DNA of 64,000 bases from Streptomyces lichenis. GTDB taxonomy: Bacteria; Actinomycetota; Actinomycetes; Streptomycetales; Streptomycetaceae. The position numbers were made by a program, and so were the translations under genes. The notes beneath the pieces were generated by a model that was given only the letters and a program-made list of their open reading frames with translations, was not told the origin of the DNA and did no database searches. Every line of letters starts with the position of its first letter. Positions within the stretch are counted from its first letter, which is position 1. The DNA lies in NCBI RefSeq assembly GCF_023218175.1, contig NZ_JALPTH010000017.1, forward strand, positions 1-64,000. Direction: 5' to 3'. Below are positions 26,000 to 34,770 of the stretch, piece after piece.

Positions 26000-27052
26000 T
26001 CAGGTGGTTTCCGGCCGCTCGGCGGCCGGAACACCCTCCTCCGCGCCGCCGTCCGGCCGCCGTTCCGCGGACAGCGCCCACTGGTAGGCCAGGGCGGCCA
26101 GGGTGGGCACGCCCCAGCGGGCCCGCAGCACGCCGAGCTCCTTGGTGAGGGTGCGCAGTCCGATGCCGAGCCGGCGGGCGGTGATGCGCTGGTCCACCCC
26201 GGCGGCGGTGTCGGAGAGGATCTCCCGCTGGCGGCGGGTCAGGCCCGCGCGCTCGTTCGGACGCCCGCCGTCGCCGTCCCAGACGTCCGCGCGCCGCCAG
26301 GCGTCCTCGAAGCCCTCGGCGATGAAGGCGACCAGCGCCCGGTCGGCGACATGCCAGGCCGTGTACGCGGGGCTGCTGCCGACCAGGTCGGGGATGAACG
26401 CCTGCCGCCGGTCCACCACCAGGCAGCCCTGGAACGGGGCGGCCAGGGTGCGGACCCGGCCGCCCCGGGCGGTGAGCGCGGCCGCGTGGGCGCGGGTCGC
26501 GGGCGCCTCGCGGTCGCCGTCCCGGTACAGCGCCCGCACCGCCACGCCACGCCCGGCCGCGCCGGTGCCCGGCCCGCGCACCGCCCATGGGTCGCCCAGC
26601 TCACCGGTCCCGGCGGGGGCGGCGGTCAGCAGCTCGGTCTCGGCCCCGGCGGCCACCTCGGCCACCCGGGCGGCGACCCGCCCGGGTTCGGCGAGGAACT
26701 CGCTGCCCGAGCCGGAGCGCCAGGCGGTGCGGGCGAAGTGCGGGGCGAGCGCGTCGGCGACCTCGGAGAGCGCGGCCAGCCCGGCCGCGCGGGCCGACAG
26801 CTCGCGCAGCCCCTCGTCCAGTCGGCGCCGCACCGCGGCCGCGGGGTCGTGGGCCACCGGGGCGCCGGGCAGCCGCGGGCCGGAGGTGACCAGGTGCCAG
26901 GAGCCCAGCTCCGCGAGGGCCGGCTCGTCCCCGGGGCCCGTGGGCTCCCCGCGCGTCACCCGGGCGTACAGCTCCCGCGCCGCCGGCGACAGCCCGGCCG
27001 GCGGCCCCTCGCCGGTGCCGCCGCCGGTGGGGCGGGCGGACTCGCCGGACAC
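26000..27052 (-). CDS. LuxR-type helix-turn-helix regulator with TrmB/PLD-like sensor region
   Basis: A 350-residue regulator. GTG 27052 is preferred because the frame upstream is Arg/Gly low-complexity sequence. The C-terminal LuxR HTH is LTRRQREILSDTAAGVDQRI, then TARRLGIGLRTLTKELGVLR (about 270-330). The middle region (LLTAAPAGTGE, GVAVRALYRDG, ARGGRVRTLAAPFQGCLVVD, RQAFIPDL) resembles the phospholipase-D-like/TrmB C-terminal effector region common in Streptomyces LuxR-type orphans. No receiver domain is visible, so it is not a response regulator. It is divergent from an MmyB-type regulator. Target and ligand unknown. Confidence 0.85.
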   Translation of the reverse strand: MSGESARPTGGGTGEGPPAGLSPAARELYARVTRGEPTGPGDEPALAELGSWHLVTSGPRLPGAPVAHDPAAAVRRRLDEGLRELSARAAGLAALSEVADALAPHFARTAWRSGSGSEFLAEPGRVAARVAEVAAGAETELLTAAPAGTGELGDPWAVRGPGTGAAGRGVAVRALYRDGDREAPATRAHAAALTARGGRVRTLAAPFQGCLVVDRRQAFIPDLVGSSPAYTAWHVADRALVAFIAEGFEDAWRRADVWDGDGGRPNERAGLTRRQREILSDTAAGVDQRITARRLGIGLRTLTKELGVLRARWGVPTLAALAYQWALSAERRPDGGAEEGVPAAERPETT

Positions 27053-27333
27053 CGCTGAACCCACTGGCCTCGCCCCCGTTGACGCCCCGGCGGGCGCCGC
27101 CCCGCCGTGTGCCTGTCCGCGCCCGTTCGCGTGTCCGCCCCGTGCGCGCCGTTGCGTGTCTGCGCCGTGCGTACACGCGCACCCCCGGGGTGCTTGATCG
27201 CCCGTGGCGCTGCCGTCAGCGTACCGTTGCGTGCGTTCGGTTTTCCGCCCCCCGGTGCACCCGGGGCGGGGCGGCTCCGGGGCGGCGCGGACGACCCGGC
27301 GGCGGTGGCCGCCTCCCCTGGGAAAGACATCGC

Positions 27334-28164
27334 ATGGACAAGACCGCACTGCGTTCCCTGCTCAGCGTACGGCGGGCGGCGATCGCCCCGGAGAGCCACG
27401 GCCTGACGCGGCCGACCCGGCAGGGCAGACGGGCGCGCGGCCTGTCGCAGGCCCAGGTGGACCAGATCCTGCACCGCGCCCCGGACACCTACGGGCGGCT
27501 GGAGTCGGGCCGCTACCCCAACCCGCCGCTCGGGCTGCTCCAGGACGTGGCGCGGCTGTTCCGGATGGACGAGCAGGAGTGGATGGCGCTGTGGCGGTAC
27601 GCGCTGGGGCAGGACCCGCCGCATCCGCTGGACGCGCGGTCCGGCACCGAGCTCCCGGGCGTGTGGCGGACCCTGCTGGAGGGCTTCGCGCATCCCGCGT
27701 ACATCACCGACCGCTCCTGGAACGTGCTGGCCGGCAACGCGCCCCTGGCGGCGATGTTCCCGGACCGCCGGGTGCCGACCAACACCATGCGGTGGATGGC
27801 GCTGGACCCGGGGGCGCGCCGGATGCTGACCGACTGGGCGGAGTCCTGGGCGCCGGTGCTGCTGCCGCAGCTGCGGGTGGCGCTGGCCGCCGTACCGGAG
27901 GACCCGGTGCTGCGCCGGATCGAACGGGAGGTGCTGGACGATCCGGTGGCCGGCCCGGTGTACGCGTCGTCGGGCGCCTCGGTCCATCTGGACGGCGCGG
28001 TACGGCCGCTGCACCACGCGGAACTGGGTCCGGGCTGGGTGACGATGTGCGCGGCCCAGCCGCTCGCCTCGCCCGGCTCGCGGCTGGTGCTGATGCACTT
28101 CGAACCGGGCGCGCGGCGCGGCCCGGCCCGGCTCCCGGCGCTGCGCTCGGCCTCGGGGGCCTGA
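27334..28164 (+). CDS. XRE-type HTH regulator with MmyB ligand-binding domain
   Basis: A 276-residue regulator. The N-terminal Cro/CI-type HTH is at about 25-90 (GRRARGLSQAQVDQILHRAP, DTYGRLESGRYPNPP), followed by the MmyB-like PAS-related domain (TDRSWNVLAGNAPLAAMFPD, RWMALDPGARRMLTDWAESW, LHHAELGPGWVTMC, LVLMHFEPG). This family is expanded in Streptomyces and often controls a neighbouring oxidoreductase. The ATG at 27334 follows GGGAAAG. Candidates for control are the divergent LuxR-type gene and the downstream GST-like gene. Confidence 0.88.
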   Translation: MDKTALRSLLSVRRAAIAPESHGLTRPTRQGRRARGLSQAQVDQILHRAPDTYGRLESGRYPNPPLGLLQDVARLFRMDEQEWMALWRYALGQDPPHPLDARSGTELPGVWRTLLEGFAHPAYITDRSWNVLAGNAPLAAMFPDRRVPTNTMRWMALDPGARRMLTDWAESWAPVLLPQLRVALAAVPEDPVLRRIEREVLDDPVAGPVYASSGASVHLDGAVRPLHHAELGPGWVTMCAAQPLASPGSRLVLMHFEPGARRGPARLPALRSASGA

Positions 28165-28303
28165 GCACCGGGGTGGTACGGGAGGAGGGGCGGTACGCGG
28201 GGCCGGGGCGGTACGCGGGGCCGGGGCGGGGTACTCACCGGGTGTTCCGCGTACGGGGCCGCCGAGGTCTTTCGTGCGCACCCCCGAGGGAGAGGTTGCC
28301 GCC

Positions 28304-29305
28304 GTGAGCGAGTCCGGCGAGTTCCAGCGTTCGTCGAGCCACTTCACCGACCGGATCACGGCCGGCGGGGCGGGCGGCGGCGGGAGGGACGGGCAGTGGC
28401 CGGTGGAGGCGGGGCGCTACCGGCTGGTGGTCAGCCGGGCCTGCCCGTGGGCCAGCCGCGCGCTGGTGGTGCGGCGGCTGCTGGGTCTGGAGGAGGCGCT
28501 GTCCCTAGCGGTCACCGACCCGATCCAGGACGAGCGGAGCTGGCGTTTCACCCTGGACCCGGACGACCGCGACCCGGTGCTCGGCATCCGGTTCCTCGGC
28601 GAGGCGTACCAGGCGCGTGAGCCGGGCTACGACGGCGGGATCAGCGTGCCCGCGATCGTGGACGTGCCCAGCGGGGAACTGGTCACCAACGACTACCAGC
28701 GGCTGACCCTGGACCTGTCCACCGAGTGGGGCCCGCTGCACCGGGACGGGGCGCCGGAGCTCTATCCGGAGGCGCTGCGGGACGAGATCGACGAGCGGAT
28801 GGAGGGCATCTACCAGGACGTCAACAACGGGGTGTACCGGGCCGGGTTCGCGGGCGGCCAGGAGGCGTACGACGCGGCCTACGCCCGGTTGTTCGCCCGG
28901 CTGGACCAGGTGTCGGAGCATCTGGCGGAGCGGCGCTACCTGGTCGGCGACACCATCACCGAGGCGGATGTGCGGCTGTTCACCACGCTGGTGCGGTTCG
29001 ACGCGGTCTACCACGGCCACTTCAAGTGCAACCGGAACAAGCTGACCGAGGACCGGGTGCTGTGGGCGTACGCCCGGGACCTGTTCCAGACCCCGGGGTT
29101 CGGCGACACGGTCGACTTCGACCACATCAAGCGGCACTACTACCAGGTGCACCAGGACATCAACCCGACCCGGATCGTGCCCCGCGGCCCGGACCTGCGC
29201 GGCTGGCGCACCGCCCACCACCGTCAGGAGCTGGGCGGCCGGCCGTTCGGCGACGGCACTCCCCCGCCGCCCCCGCCGACCGCCGAGGTGATCCAGCCGC
29301 TCTGA
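28304..29305 (+). CDS. Glutathionyl-hydroquinone reductase-like GST (YqjG/ECM4 type)
   Basis: A 333-residue protein from GTG 28304 (GAGAGG upstream). The thioredoxin-like domain has the active-site Cys47 in SRACPWASRALVV, characteristic of the Xi-class S-glutathionyl-hydroquinone reductases. The helical C-terminal domain includes DEIDERMEGIYQDVNNGVYR, YLVGDTITEADVRLFTTLVR and the family-typical HYYQVHQDINPTRIVPRGPD ending. These enzymes reduce thiol conjugates of quinols. Streptomyces make mycothiol instead of glutathione, so the co-substrate may be mycothiol. Confidence 0.9.
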   Translation: MSESGEFQRSSSHFTDRITAGGAGGGGRDGQWPVEAGRYRLVVSRACPWASRALVVRRLLGLEEALSLAVTDPIQDERSWRFTLDPDDRDPVLGIRFLGEAYQAREPGYDGGISVPAIVDVPSGELVTNDYQRLTLDLSTEWGPLHRDGAPELYPEALRDEIDERMEGIYQDVNNGVYRAGFAGGQEAYDAAYARLFARLDQVSEHLAERRYLVGDTITEADVRLFTTLVRFDAVYHGHFKCNRNKLTEDRVLWAYARDLFQTPGFGDTVDFDHIKRHYYQVHQDINPTRIVPRGPDLRGWRTAHHRQELGGRPFGDGTPPPPPPTAEVIQPL

Positions 29306-29415
29306 CCGGGCCCCGGCGCGGGCGGGAGTACGGGAAGGCCGGTCCACCCCCTCATCGGCGGAGGCCGGTCCGCCCCCCGTCGGTGGAGGACGGTCCGCCC
29401 CTCACCCGGTGGGGG

Positions 29416-30807
29416 TCAGTCGGCCTCCCACACGGTGGTGGCGTTGCAGAACTCCTTGATGCCGTGGCCGGCCAGCTCGCGCCCGTAGCCGGAGCGCTTG
29501 ACCCCGCCGAACGGCAGCGCCGGGTGCGAGGCGGTCATGCCGTTGACGAACACCCCGCCGGCCTCGACGTCCCGGACGAACCGCTCCACCTCGTCCCGGT
29601 CCCGGGTCCACAGGTTGGAGCTGAGGCCGAAGGGCGAGTCGTTGGCGAGTTCGACGGCCTCGCCGAGGTCGGCGACCCGGTAGACGACGGCCACCGGGCC
29701 GAAGGCCTCCTCCCGGTGGATGCGCATCTCGGGGGTGACGCCGGTGAGCACGGTCGGCTCGTAGTACCAGCCGCGCTCCAGACCCTCGGGGCGGCGCCCG
29801 CCGCAGCGCACGACCGCCCCGGCGCGTACCGCGTCGTCCACCAGCTCCTCCAGGTCGGCGCGGCCCTGCTCGGTGGCGAGCGGGCCGACGTCGGTGGCCT
29901 CGTCCATCGGGTCGCCGACGGTGAGCGCCGCCATCTTCGCGGTGAAGCGCTCCTCGAAGGCCTCGTAGGCGTCGGTGTGGACGATGAACCGCTTGGCGGC
30001 GATACAGGACTGGCCGTTGTTCTGCACCCGCGCGGTGACGGCCGTGTCGGCGGCCCTGGCCACGTCGGCGGAGGGCATCACCACATAGGGGTCGCTGCCG
30101 CCGAGTTCGAGCACGGTCTTCTTGATCTCGTCGCCCGCGGTGGCGGCCACCGCGCGGCCGGCCGGTTCGCTGCCGGTGAGGGTGGCCGCGGCGATCCGGG
30201 GGTCGCGCAGCACGGCGTCCACGGCGCGGGAGCCGATCAGCAGCGTCTGGAAGCAGCCCTCGGGGAAGCCGGCGCGGCGGAACAGCTCCTCCAGGTAGAG
30301 CGCGGTCTGCGGGACGTTGGAGGCGTGCTTCAGCAGACCGGTGTTGCCGGCCATCAGGGCGGGCGCGGCGAACCGGACCACCTGCCAGAGCGGGAAGTTC
30401 CACGGCATCACGGCCAGCACCGGGCCGATCGGCCGGTAGCGGACGACTGCCCGGACGGCTCCGGAGTCCTTGACGTCCGCGTCGGACGGGTGCTCGTCGG
30501 CGAGCAGGCTCTCGGCGTTCTCGGCGTACCAGCGCATCGCCTTGGCGCACTTGGCGGCCTCGGCCCGGGCGGCCGCCAGGGGCTTGCCCATCTCGGTGGT
30601 CATGGTGCGGGCGATCTCGTCCTGGTCCTCGTCCAGCAGCTCGGCGGCCTTCCGCAGCAGCCGGGCGCGCTCGGCGAAGGAGGTGGTGCGGTGCGTACGG
30701 TAGGCGCCGACGGCGGCGGCGAGGCGCTGCTCGACGCCCTGGGAGTCCAGCTCGTCGAAGGTCCTCAGGGTCTCCCCGGTCGCGGGGTTGATGGTGGCGA
30801 TGGGCAT
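29416..30807 (-). CDS. gabD: NADP-dependent succinate-semialdehyde dehydrogenase family
   Basis: A 463-residue aldehyde dehydrogenase with AGGAGGAGG before its ATG. Catalytic residues: N137 (VMPWNFPL), E234 (VLELGGSDP) and C268 (NNGQSCIAAKR). The 463-residue length, lacking a long N-terminal extension, and the start PIATINPATGE are those of the GabD1/SSADH subgroup. It would oxidise succinate semialdehyde to succinate in the GABA shunt or from 4-hydroxybutyrate. No gabT adjoins it, so the exact aldehyde is inferred from family. Confidence 0.9.
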   Translation of the reverse strand: MPIATINPATGETLRTFDELDSQGVEQRLAAAVGAYRTHRTTSFAERARLLRKAAELLDEDQDEIARTMTTEMGKPLAAARAEAAKCAKAMRWYAENAESLLADEHPSDADVKDSGAVRAVVRYRPIGPVLAVMPWNFPLWQVVRFAAPALMAGNTGLLKHASNVPQTALYLEELFRRAGFPEGCFQTLLIGSRAVDAVLRDPRIAAATLTGSEPAGRAVAATAGDEIKKTVLELGGSDPYVVMPSADVARAADTAVTARVQNNGQSCIAAKRFIVHTDAYEAFEERFTAKMAALTVGDPMDEATDVGPLATEQGRADLEELVDDAVRAGAVVRCGGRRPEGLERGWYYEPTVLTGVTPEMRIHREEAFGPVAVVYRVADLGEAVELANDSPFGLSSNLWTRDRDEVERFVRDVEAGGVFVNGMTASHPALPFGGVKRSGYGRELAGHGIKEFCNATTVWEAD

Positions 30808-30884
30808 GGGATGGTCCTCCTCCTGGCGGCACGCTGCCTTGACCCTGCCGCGCTGCTCGCGGCCCCGCAACGCGAGCCGCCGCG

Positions 30885-30908
30885 GGTTGAGCCCGGTCTG
30901 CCGGGTAA
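30885..30908 (+). promoter_or_regulatory. Possible SigB-type promoter upstream of BrkB-like gene
   Basis: GGTT (30885-30888), 14 bases, then GGGTAA (30903-30908). This resembles the Streptomyces SigB-family consensus GNNT-N14-16-GGGTAY with one mismatch. It sits 12 bases from the ATG at 30920, which would give a very short or absent leader. Confidence 0.4.
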
Positions 30909-30919
30909 CCCGTGGCCGT

Positions 30920-32122
30920 ATGGCACACACCGGTGAGGGCAGGGACAATGCGGCGCACGCGCCGGCGGCAGGGGCGGACGCGGCGGCGTCCCGAGGGGGC
31001 GAGGAGGATCCGGGCGGTGATCCAGCGGGCGGGACGGCGAGGGAGACGGCCGGGGAAACCGTGAGGGAAACGGCCGGGGAAACGGCGGCGGACCGGGAAA
31101 CGGCGGGGGAAACGGCCGGGCGGCCGGGTGCCGGCGGGGACGAGGTGGAGCAGCCGACCGACCTCTCGGCGTCCTCGTGGCGGGCGGTGCTCAAGCGCAC
31201 CGGGGCGGAGTTCATGGAGGACGAGCTGCCCGACAAGGCGGCCTCCCTCACCTACTACAGCGTGCTGTCGATCTTCCCGGCGCTGCTGGTGATGGTCTCC
31301 GTGCTGGGCGTCGTCGGCGAGTCGGCGACCCGCTCGGTGCTGGACAACCTCCAGAAGCTGGCACCGGGGCCGGTGCGGGACATCCTCGGCGACGCGGTGC
31401 GGCAGTTGCAGGACGCCTCCGGGGCCAGCGGTGTGGTGGCGGTGATCAGCCTGGTGGCGGCGATCTGGTCGGCCTCGGGGTACGTCGGCGCGTTCATCCG
31501 CACCGCCAACGCCGTGTACGACGTGCCGGAGGGGCGTCCGGTGTGGAAGCTGACCCCGCTGCAGGTCGGGCTGACGCTGGTGCTGATGGTGCTGCTGGCG
31601 GTGAGCGCGGTGATCGTGGTGTTCACCGGTCCGCTGGCGGAGCGCGCCGGGGCGGCGATCGGGCTGGGTGACGCGGCGGTCGCCGTATGGGGCTTCGCCA
31701 AGTGGCCGGTGCTGCTGGTGCTGGTCATCGCGATGATCGCGCTGCTGTTCTGGCGGGCGCCCAATGTGCACGGCCAGGGGTTCCGCTGGCTGAGCCCGGG
31801 CAGTGTGGTGGCGGTGCTGCTGTGGCTGCTGGCCTCGGGCGGCTTCGCGCTGTACGTCGCCAACTTCGGCTCGTACAACAAGACCTACGGCACCCTGGCC
31901 GGTGTGATCACCTTCCTGGTGTGGCTGTGGCTGTCGAACCTGGCCATTCTGCTGGGGCTGGAGCTGGACGCGGAACTGGCCCGCCAGCGGGCGATCAGCG
32001 GGGGCCTGCCGCCGAGCGAGGAGCCGTACGTGGAGCCCCGGGACACCCGCAAGTGGCCCCGCCCGCTCACCAAGCGGCTGGACGCGCGCCGGAGCGGGGC
32101 GGGCGGAGCGTCGTCCGCCTGA
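30920..32122 (+). CDS. YihY/BrkB family inner membrane protein
   Basis: A 400-residue protein. About 95 hydrophilic N-terminal residues include an ETAGET repeat (residues 41-67). They are followed by the conserved YihY/virulence-factor BrkB core of about six helices: ELPDKAASLTYYSVLSIFPA, SASGYVGAFIRTANAVYDVP, ARAPNVHGQ-type loop, FALYVANFGSYNKTYGTLAG, VITFLVWLWLSNLAILLGLE. The family was once called ribonuclease BN, an obsolete label. It is probably a transporter or envelope protein. The start at ATG 30920 lacks a clear ribosome-binding site; see the nearby SigB-like promoter. Confidence 0.9.
   Translation: MAHTGEGRDNAAHAPAAGADAAASRGGEEDPGGDPAGGTARETAGETVRETAGETAADRETAGETAGRPGAGGDEVEQPTDLSASSWRAVLKRTGAEFMEDELPDKAASLTYYSVLSIFPALLVMVSVLGVVGESATRSVLDNLQKLAPGPVRDILGDAVRQLQDASGASGVVAVISLVAAIWSASGYVGAFIRTANAVYDVPEGRPVWKLTPLQVGLTLVLMVLLAVSAVIVVFTGPLAERAGAAIGLGDAAVAVWGFAKWPVLLVLVIAMIALLFWRAPNVHGQGFRWLSPGSVVAVLLWLLASGGFALYVANFGSYNKTYGTLAGVITFLVWLWLSNLAILLGLELDAELARQRAISGGLPPSEEPYVEPRDTRKWPRPLTKRLDARRSGAGGASSA
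31040..31120 (+). repeat. In-frame ETAGET coding repeat
   Basis: Repeats of the AGGGAAACGGCCGGGGAAAC type encode RETAGETVRETAGETAADRE-like sequence in the disordered N-terminal tail of the BrkB-like protein. The repeat units keep frame. Confidence 0.85.
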
Positions 32123-32316
32123 GGGGCGGACGGGGGGCCGGGGGCCGGCCGGACCGGCCGCGGTTGGCCGTTCGGCCGGTGCGGCCGGTTCCGGGAGGCG
32201 GGCTGGTCTCGGAGCCGGGGTCGATCTCCGTCGACCGTCTCCGGTAGCGGTCTCGTTCGGGTCCCGGGGGCCGATCCGGGGAGGCGGTCGCCCGCGGCCG
32301 GACCGGTCTCGCAGGC

Positions 32317-32342
32317 CCGGCCTTCGGGGGGGCGAAGCCCGG
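32317..32342. terminator. Hairpin between convergent genes
   Basis: CCGGCCTTCG (32317-32326) pairs with CGAAGCCCGG (32333-32342) with one mismatch around a six-G loop, between the BrkB-like gene and the FUSC gene. Confidence 0.6.
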
Positions 32343-32385
32343 TCTGGCCGACCGGCTCCTGGAGGCGGTCCCGGACTCCGGGGGC

Positions 32386-33600
32386 TCAGGGCGTGCGGCC
32401 CGGTTGCCGGGAGCGGGGGCCGCCGGTGCGCGGCGCCCAGGGGCCGTGGCGGCGGCCGACCATCGCGTCCCCCAGGTCGTACAGCGTCTGCTGGAGCTCG
32501 GAGACCAGGGCGCCGAGCGAGACCGCGGTCTCCTCGTCCTGGTGGGCGACCCAGGCCTTGAGCCGGCGGTGGGCCTCCCAGGCGCGGGCCATCGCCTCGT
32601 CCCGGTCGACCGGCCGCGCGGGGCAGCCGCCGCCGAGCGCCGCGCAGTCGCCCTCGCACACGTCGGCCATCGCCTGCATCAGGTCCGGCAGATCGGCCAG
32701 GGCCTCGCCCGAGGGCGGCCGCAGCCGTGCCTCGTCCCCCACCGCCTCGGCGAGCAGCCCGGTGAGCGTGGAGAGATGGTCGGTGATCCGCTCCCAAGCC
32801 GCGTCCCAGTCGGAGGAGGGCAGCTCCGGCCCGCGCCGGCGCATCCGGCGCGCCGGGTTGAAGCGGTCGCTCTCCCGCTTCCAGAGGCGGGCGTTGCGGA
32901 TGTCGTCCAGCAGCTTCGGCAGCCGCCGGGCACGGGTGTGCCACTCCTGCGCCTCGGCCCGGTCGTAACCGTCCTTCATCTCCTCGGCCATGCCCCGCAG
33001 TACCGCGGCGGTGTCCCGGGGCAGCCGGTAGAGGGTGTCATGGGCGTGGCGCAGGTGCTCCGGCGGTAGGACGAAGGCGTTGACGCCGATGCCGATCACC
33101 GCTCCGACCAGGGTCTCCAGCAGCCGGTGGGCGATGTCGTAGCCGCTGAAGGAGCCGTAGACCAGCACGAACAGGGCGGTGGTGGAGGCGTAGACGCCCT
33201 GGTCGCCGAAGCGGGAGTAGTTGCCGAGCAGCATGGTGACGGGCAGCACCAGCGCCATGGCCGCCATGGTGTTGCCGGTCAGCGCGTAGGCCAGGGCGGC
33301 CAGCACGGTGCCCGCGGCGATCAGCACGACCTGCTGGAGGCCGGTGCGCAGCGAGCGGTAGACGGTGTTCTGGACCAGGACGATCGCGGTCCAGGGGGCC
33401 ATCAACGCGAGCGGGGCGCTCCACCACCAGCCGGCCACCGCCCAGGCGAGGACGGCGGCCGCGGCCGCTTTCAGCGCCTGGACGGCGAGGTCGCGCTCCG
33501 GTCCGGCCCCGGTGAAGGCGGCGCGCACGGACCGGCCGGTCGCCGCCGCCTCCCAGCGGATCCGGTGCCAGATCCGGCCGGGCGCGAAGGAGATGCTCAC
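32386..33600 (-). CDS. FUSC family (aromatic acid exporter-like) membrane protein
   Basis: A 404-residue protein. Residues about 40-190 contain the six-helix FUSC membrane module (LKAAAAAVLAWAVAGWWWSA, APWTAIVLVQNTVYRSLRTG, GLQQVVLIAAGTVLAALAYA, GVYASTTALFVLVYGSFSGY, LLETLVGAVIGIGVNAFVLP). A long cytoplasmic helical domain follows with a Cys pair region (DVCEGDCAALGGGCPA). Related AaeB/YccS proteins export aromatic acids. The GTG start overlaps the TGA of the upstream SDR gene (GTGA), so the two are translationally coupled. Confidence 0.88.
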   Translation of the reverse strand: MSISFAPGRIWHRIRWEAAATGRSVRAAFTGAGPERDLAVQALKAAAAAVLAWAVAGWWWSAPLALMAPWTAIVLVQNTVYRSLRTGLQQVVLIAAGTVLAALAYALTGNTMAAMALVLPVTMLLGNYSRFGDQGVYASTTALFVLVYGSFSGYDIAHRLLETLVGAVIGIGVNAFVLPPEHLRHAHDTLYRLPRDTAAVLRGMAEEMKDGYDRAEAQEWHTRARRLPKLLDDIRNARLWKRESDRFNPARRMRRRGPELPSSDWDAAWERITDHLSTLTGLLAEAVGDEARLRPPSGEALADLPDLMQAMADVCEGDCAALGGGCPARPVDRDEAMARAWEAHRRLKAWVAHQDEETAVSLGALVSELQQTLYDLGDAMVGRRHGPWAPRTGGPRSRQPGRTP

Positions 33601-34481
33601 GGCAGTGGGGTTCCTCCGGTCGCGTTGACGATCTCGCCGGTGATGTAGCTGGACTGGGGTGAGGCGAGGAAGACGTAGGCGGGTGCCATCTCGGCCGGCT
33701 GGGCGGGGCGGCCCAGCGGCGACTGCTTGCCGAACTCGGAGGTGTCCGGCATGGTCGCCGGGATCAGCGGCGTCCAGACCGGGCCGGGGGCGACCGCGTT
33801 GACCCGGATGCCGCGTTCGGCGACCATCTGCGCCAGCCCGTGGGTGAAGGTGACGATCGCGCCCTTGGTCATGGCGTAGTCGAGCAGCGGCGGGCTGGGC
33901 TGGTAGGCCTGCACGGAGGTGGTGTTGATGACGCTGCCGCCGCGCGGGATGTGCTTCAGCGCGGCCCGGGTCAGCCAGAACATGCCGTACAGGTTGGTCT
34001 TCATCACCCGGTCGAACTGCTCGGTGGTGATCGCCTCGATGCCGTCGGGCTGGGCCATCTGGTACGCGGCGTTGTTGACCAGCACGTCGATCCGGCCGAA
34101 CTCGCGGGCCACCCGCTCGATCAGCCGCTCGCAGCTCTGCTCGTCGCGGTTGTCGGCGTCCACCGCCACCGCCTTGCGCCCGGCGGACTCGACCAGCCGG
34201 GCCGTCTCACGGGCCTCCGCCTCCTCCTCGGGCAGATGGGTGAGCACCAGGTCGGCGCCCTCCCGGGCGAAGGCGAGGCACACCGCCCGGCCGATGCCTG
34301 AGTCGCCGCCGGTGACCAGGGCGACCAGGCCGTCCAGCCGGCCGCTGCCCCGGTAGGACTCCTCCCCGTGGTCCGGCGGCGGGTCCATGGGCCCGGTGAA
34401 GCCGGGGTGGTCCTGCTCCTGGTCGGGGAAGTCGGGGCGGGGGTGGCGGGTCACCGGGTCGCGCGGCTGGGGATCGGTCAT
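33597..34481 (-). CDS. Short-chain dehydrogenase/reductase (YhdF/YghA-type)
   Basis: A 294-residue classical SDR with an extended N-terminus of about 45 residues (PGFTGPMDPPPDHGEESYRG), typical of the general-stress SDR subgroup. Cofactor motif TGGDSGIGRA is at 57-66, NNAAY follows, and the catalytic Ser189, Tyr202 and Lys206 are in TTSVQAY and YAMTKGA. AAGAGG precedes the ATG. It probably reduces or oxidises a small carbonyl compound or sugar with NAD(P). It overlaps the FUSC exporter gene by four bases, suggesting a detoxify-and-export pairing, which is inference. Confidence 0.9.
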   Translation of the reverse strand: MTDPQPRDPVTRHPRPDFPDQEQDHPGFTGPMDPPPDHGEESYRGSGRLDGLVALVTGGDSGIGRAVCLAFAREGADLVLTHLPEEEAEARETARLVESAGRKAVAVDADNRDEQSCERLIERVAREFGRIDVLVNNAAYQMAQPDGIEAITTEQFDRVMKTNLYGMFWLTRAALKHIPRGGSVINTTSVQAYQPSPPLLDYAMTKGAIVTFTHGLAQMVAERGIRVNAVAPGPVWTPLIPATMPDTSEFGKQSPLGRPAQPAEMAPAYVFLASPQSSYITGEIVNATGGTPLP

Positions 34482-34770
34482 CGTGCCTCTTTCCGGTCGT
34501 CGGCGGCCGACGGGGCGGTCGACGGGAGGGGTGTACGTGGTCCGCCCTCCGCGTTCCCAACGGCCGCCGCCCGAATCGCGCCCGGTGGTGTGGCGTGGCG
34601 GACACGGCGAGGGGCGGCCGGGGGCGGCGGGTGTTGGGCCATCGCGGTGAACCCCGGCGTGGCGGCGCATGCGGTGCCGGGCTCGTGCAAGACGCACCTC
34701 ACGTTCCCCCCGTGCCCTGCACTCCGCACCTTGCCGCTCTCAGCGGGTTCCTCTCAGCGAAAGGATGGAG

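Noticed and set aside
29402..32944. Long minus-strand open frame overlapping the aldehyde dehydrogenase and BrkB genes
   Set aside because: It is Arg/Pro/Gly-rich shadow coding typical of high-GC DNA; the recognised proteins lie in other frames.
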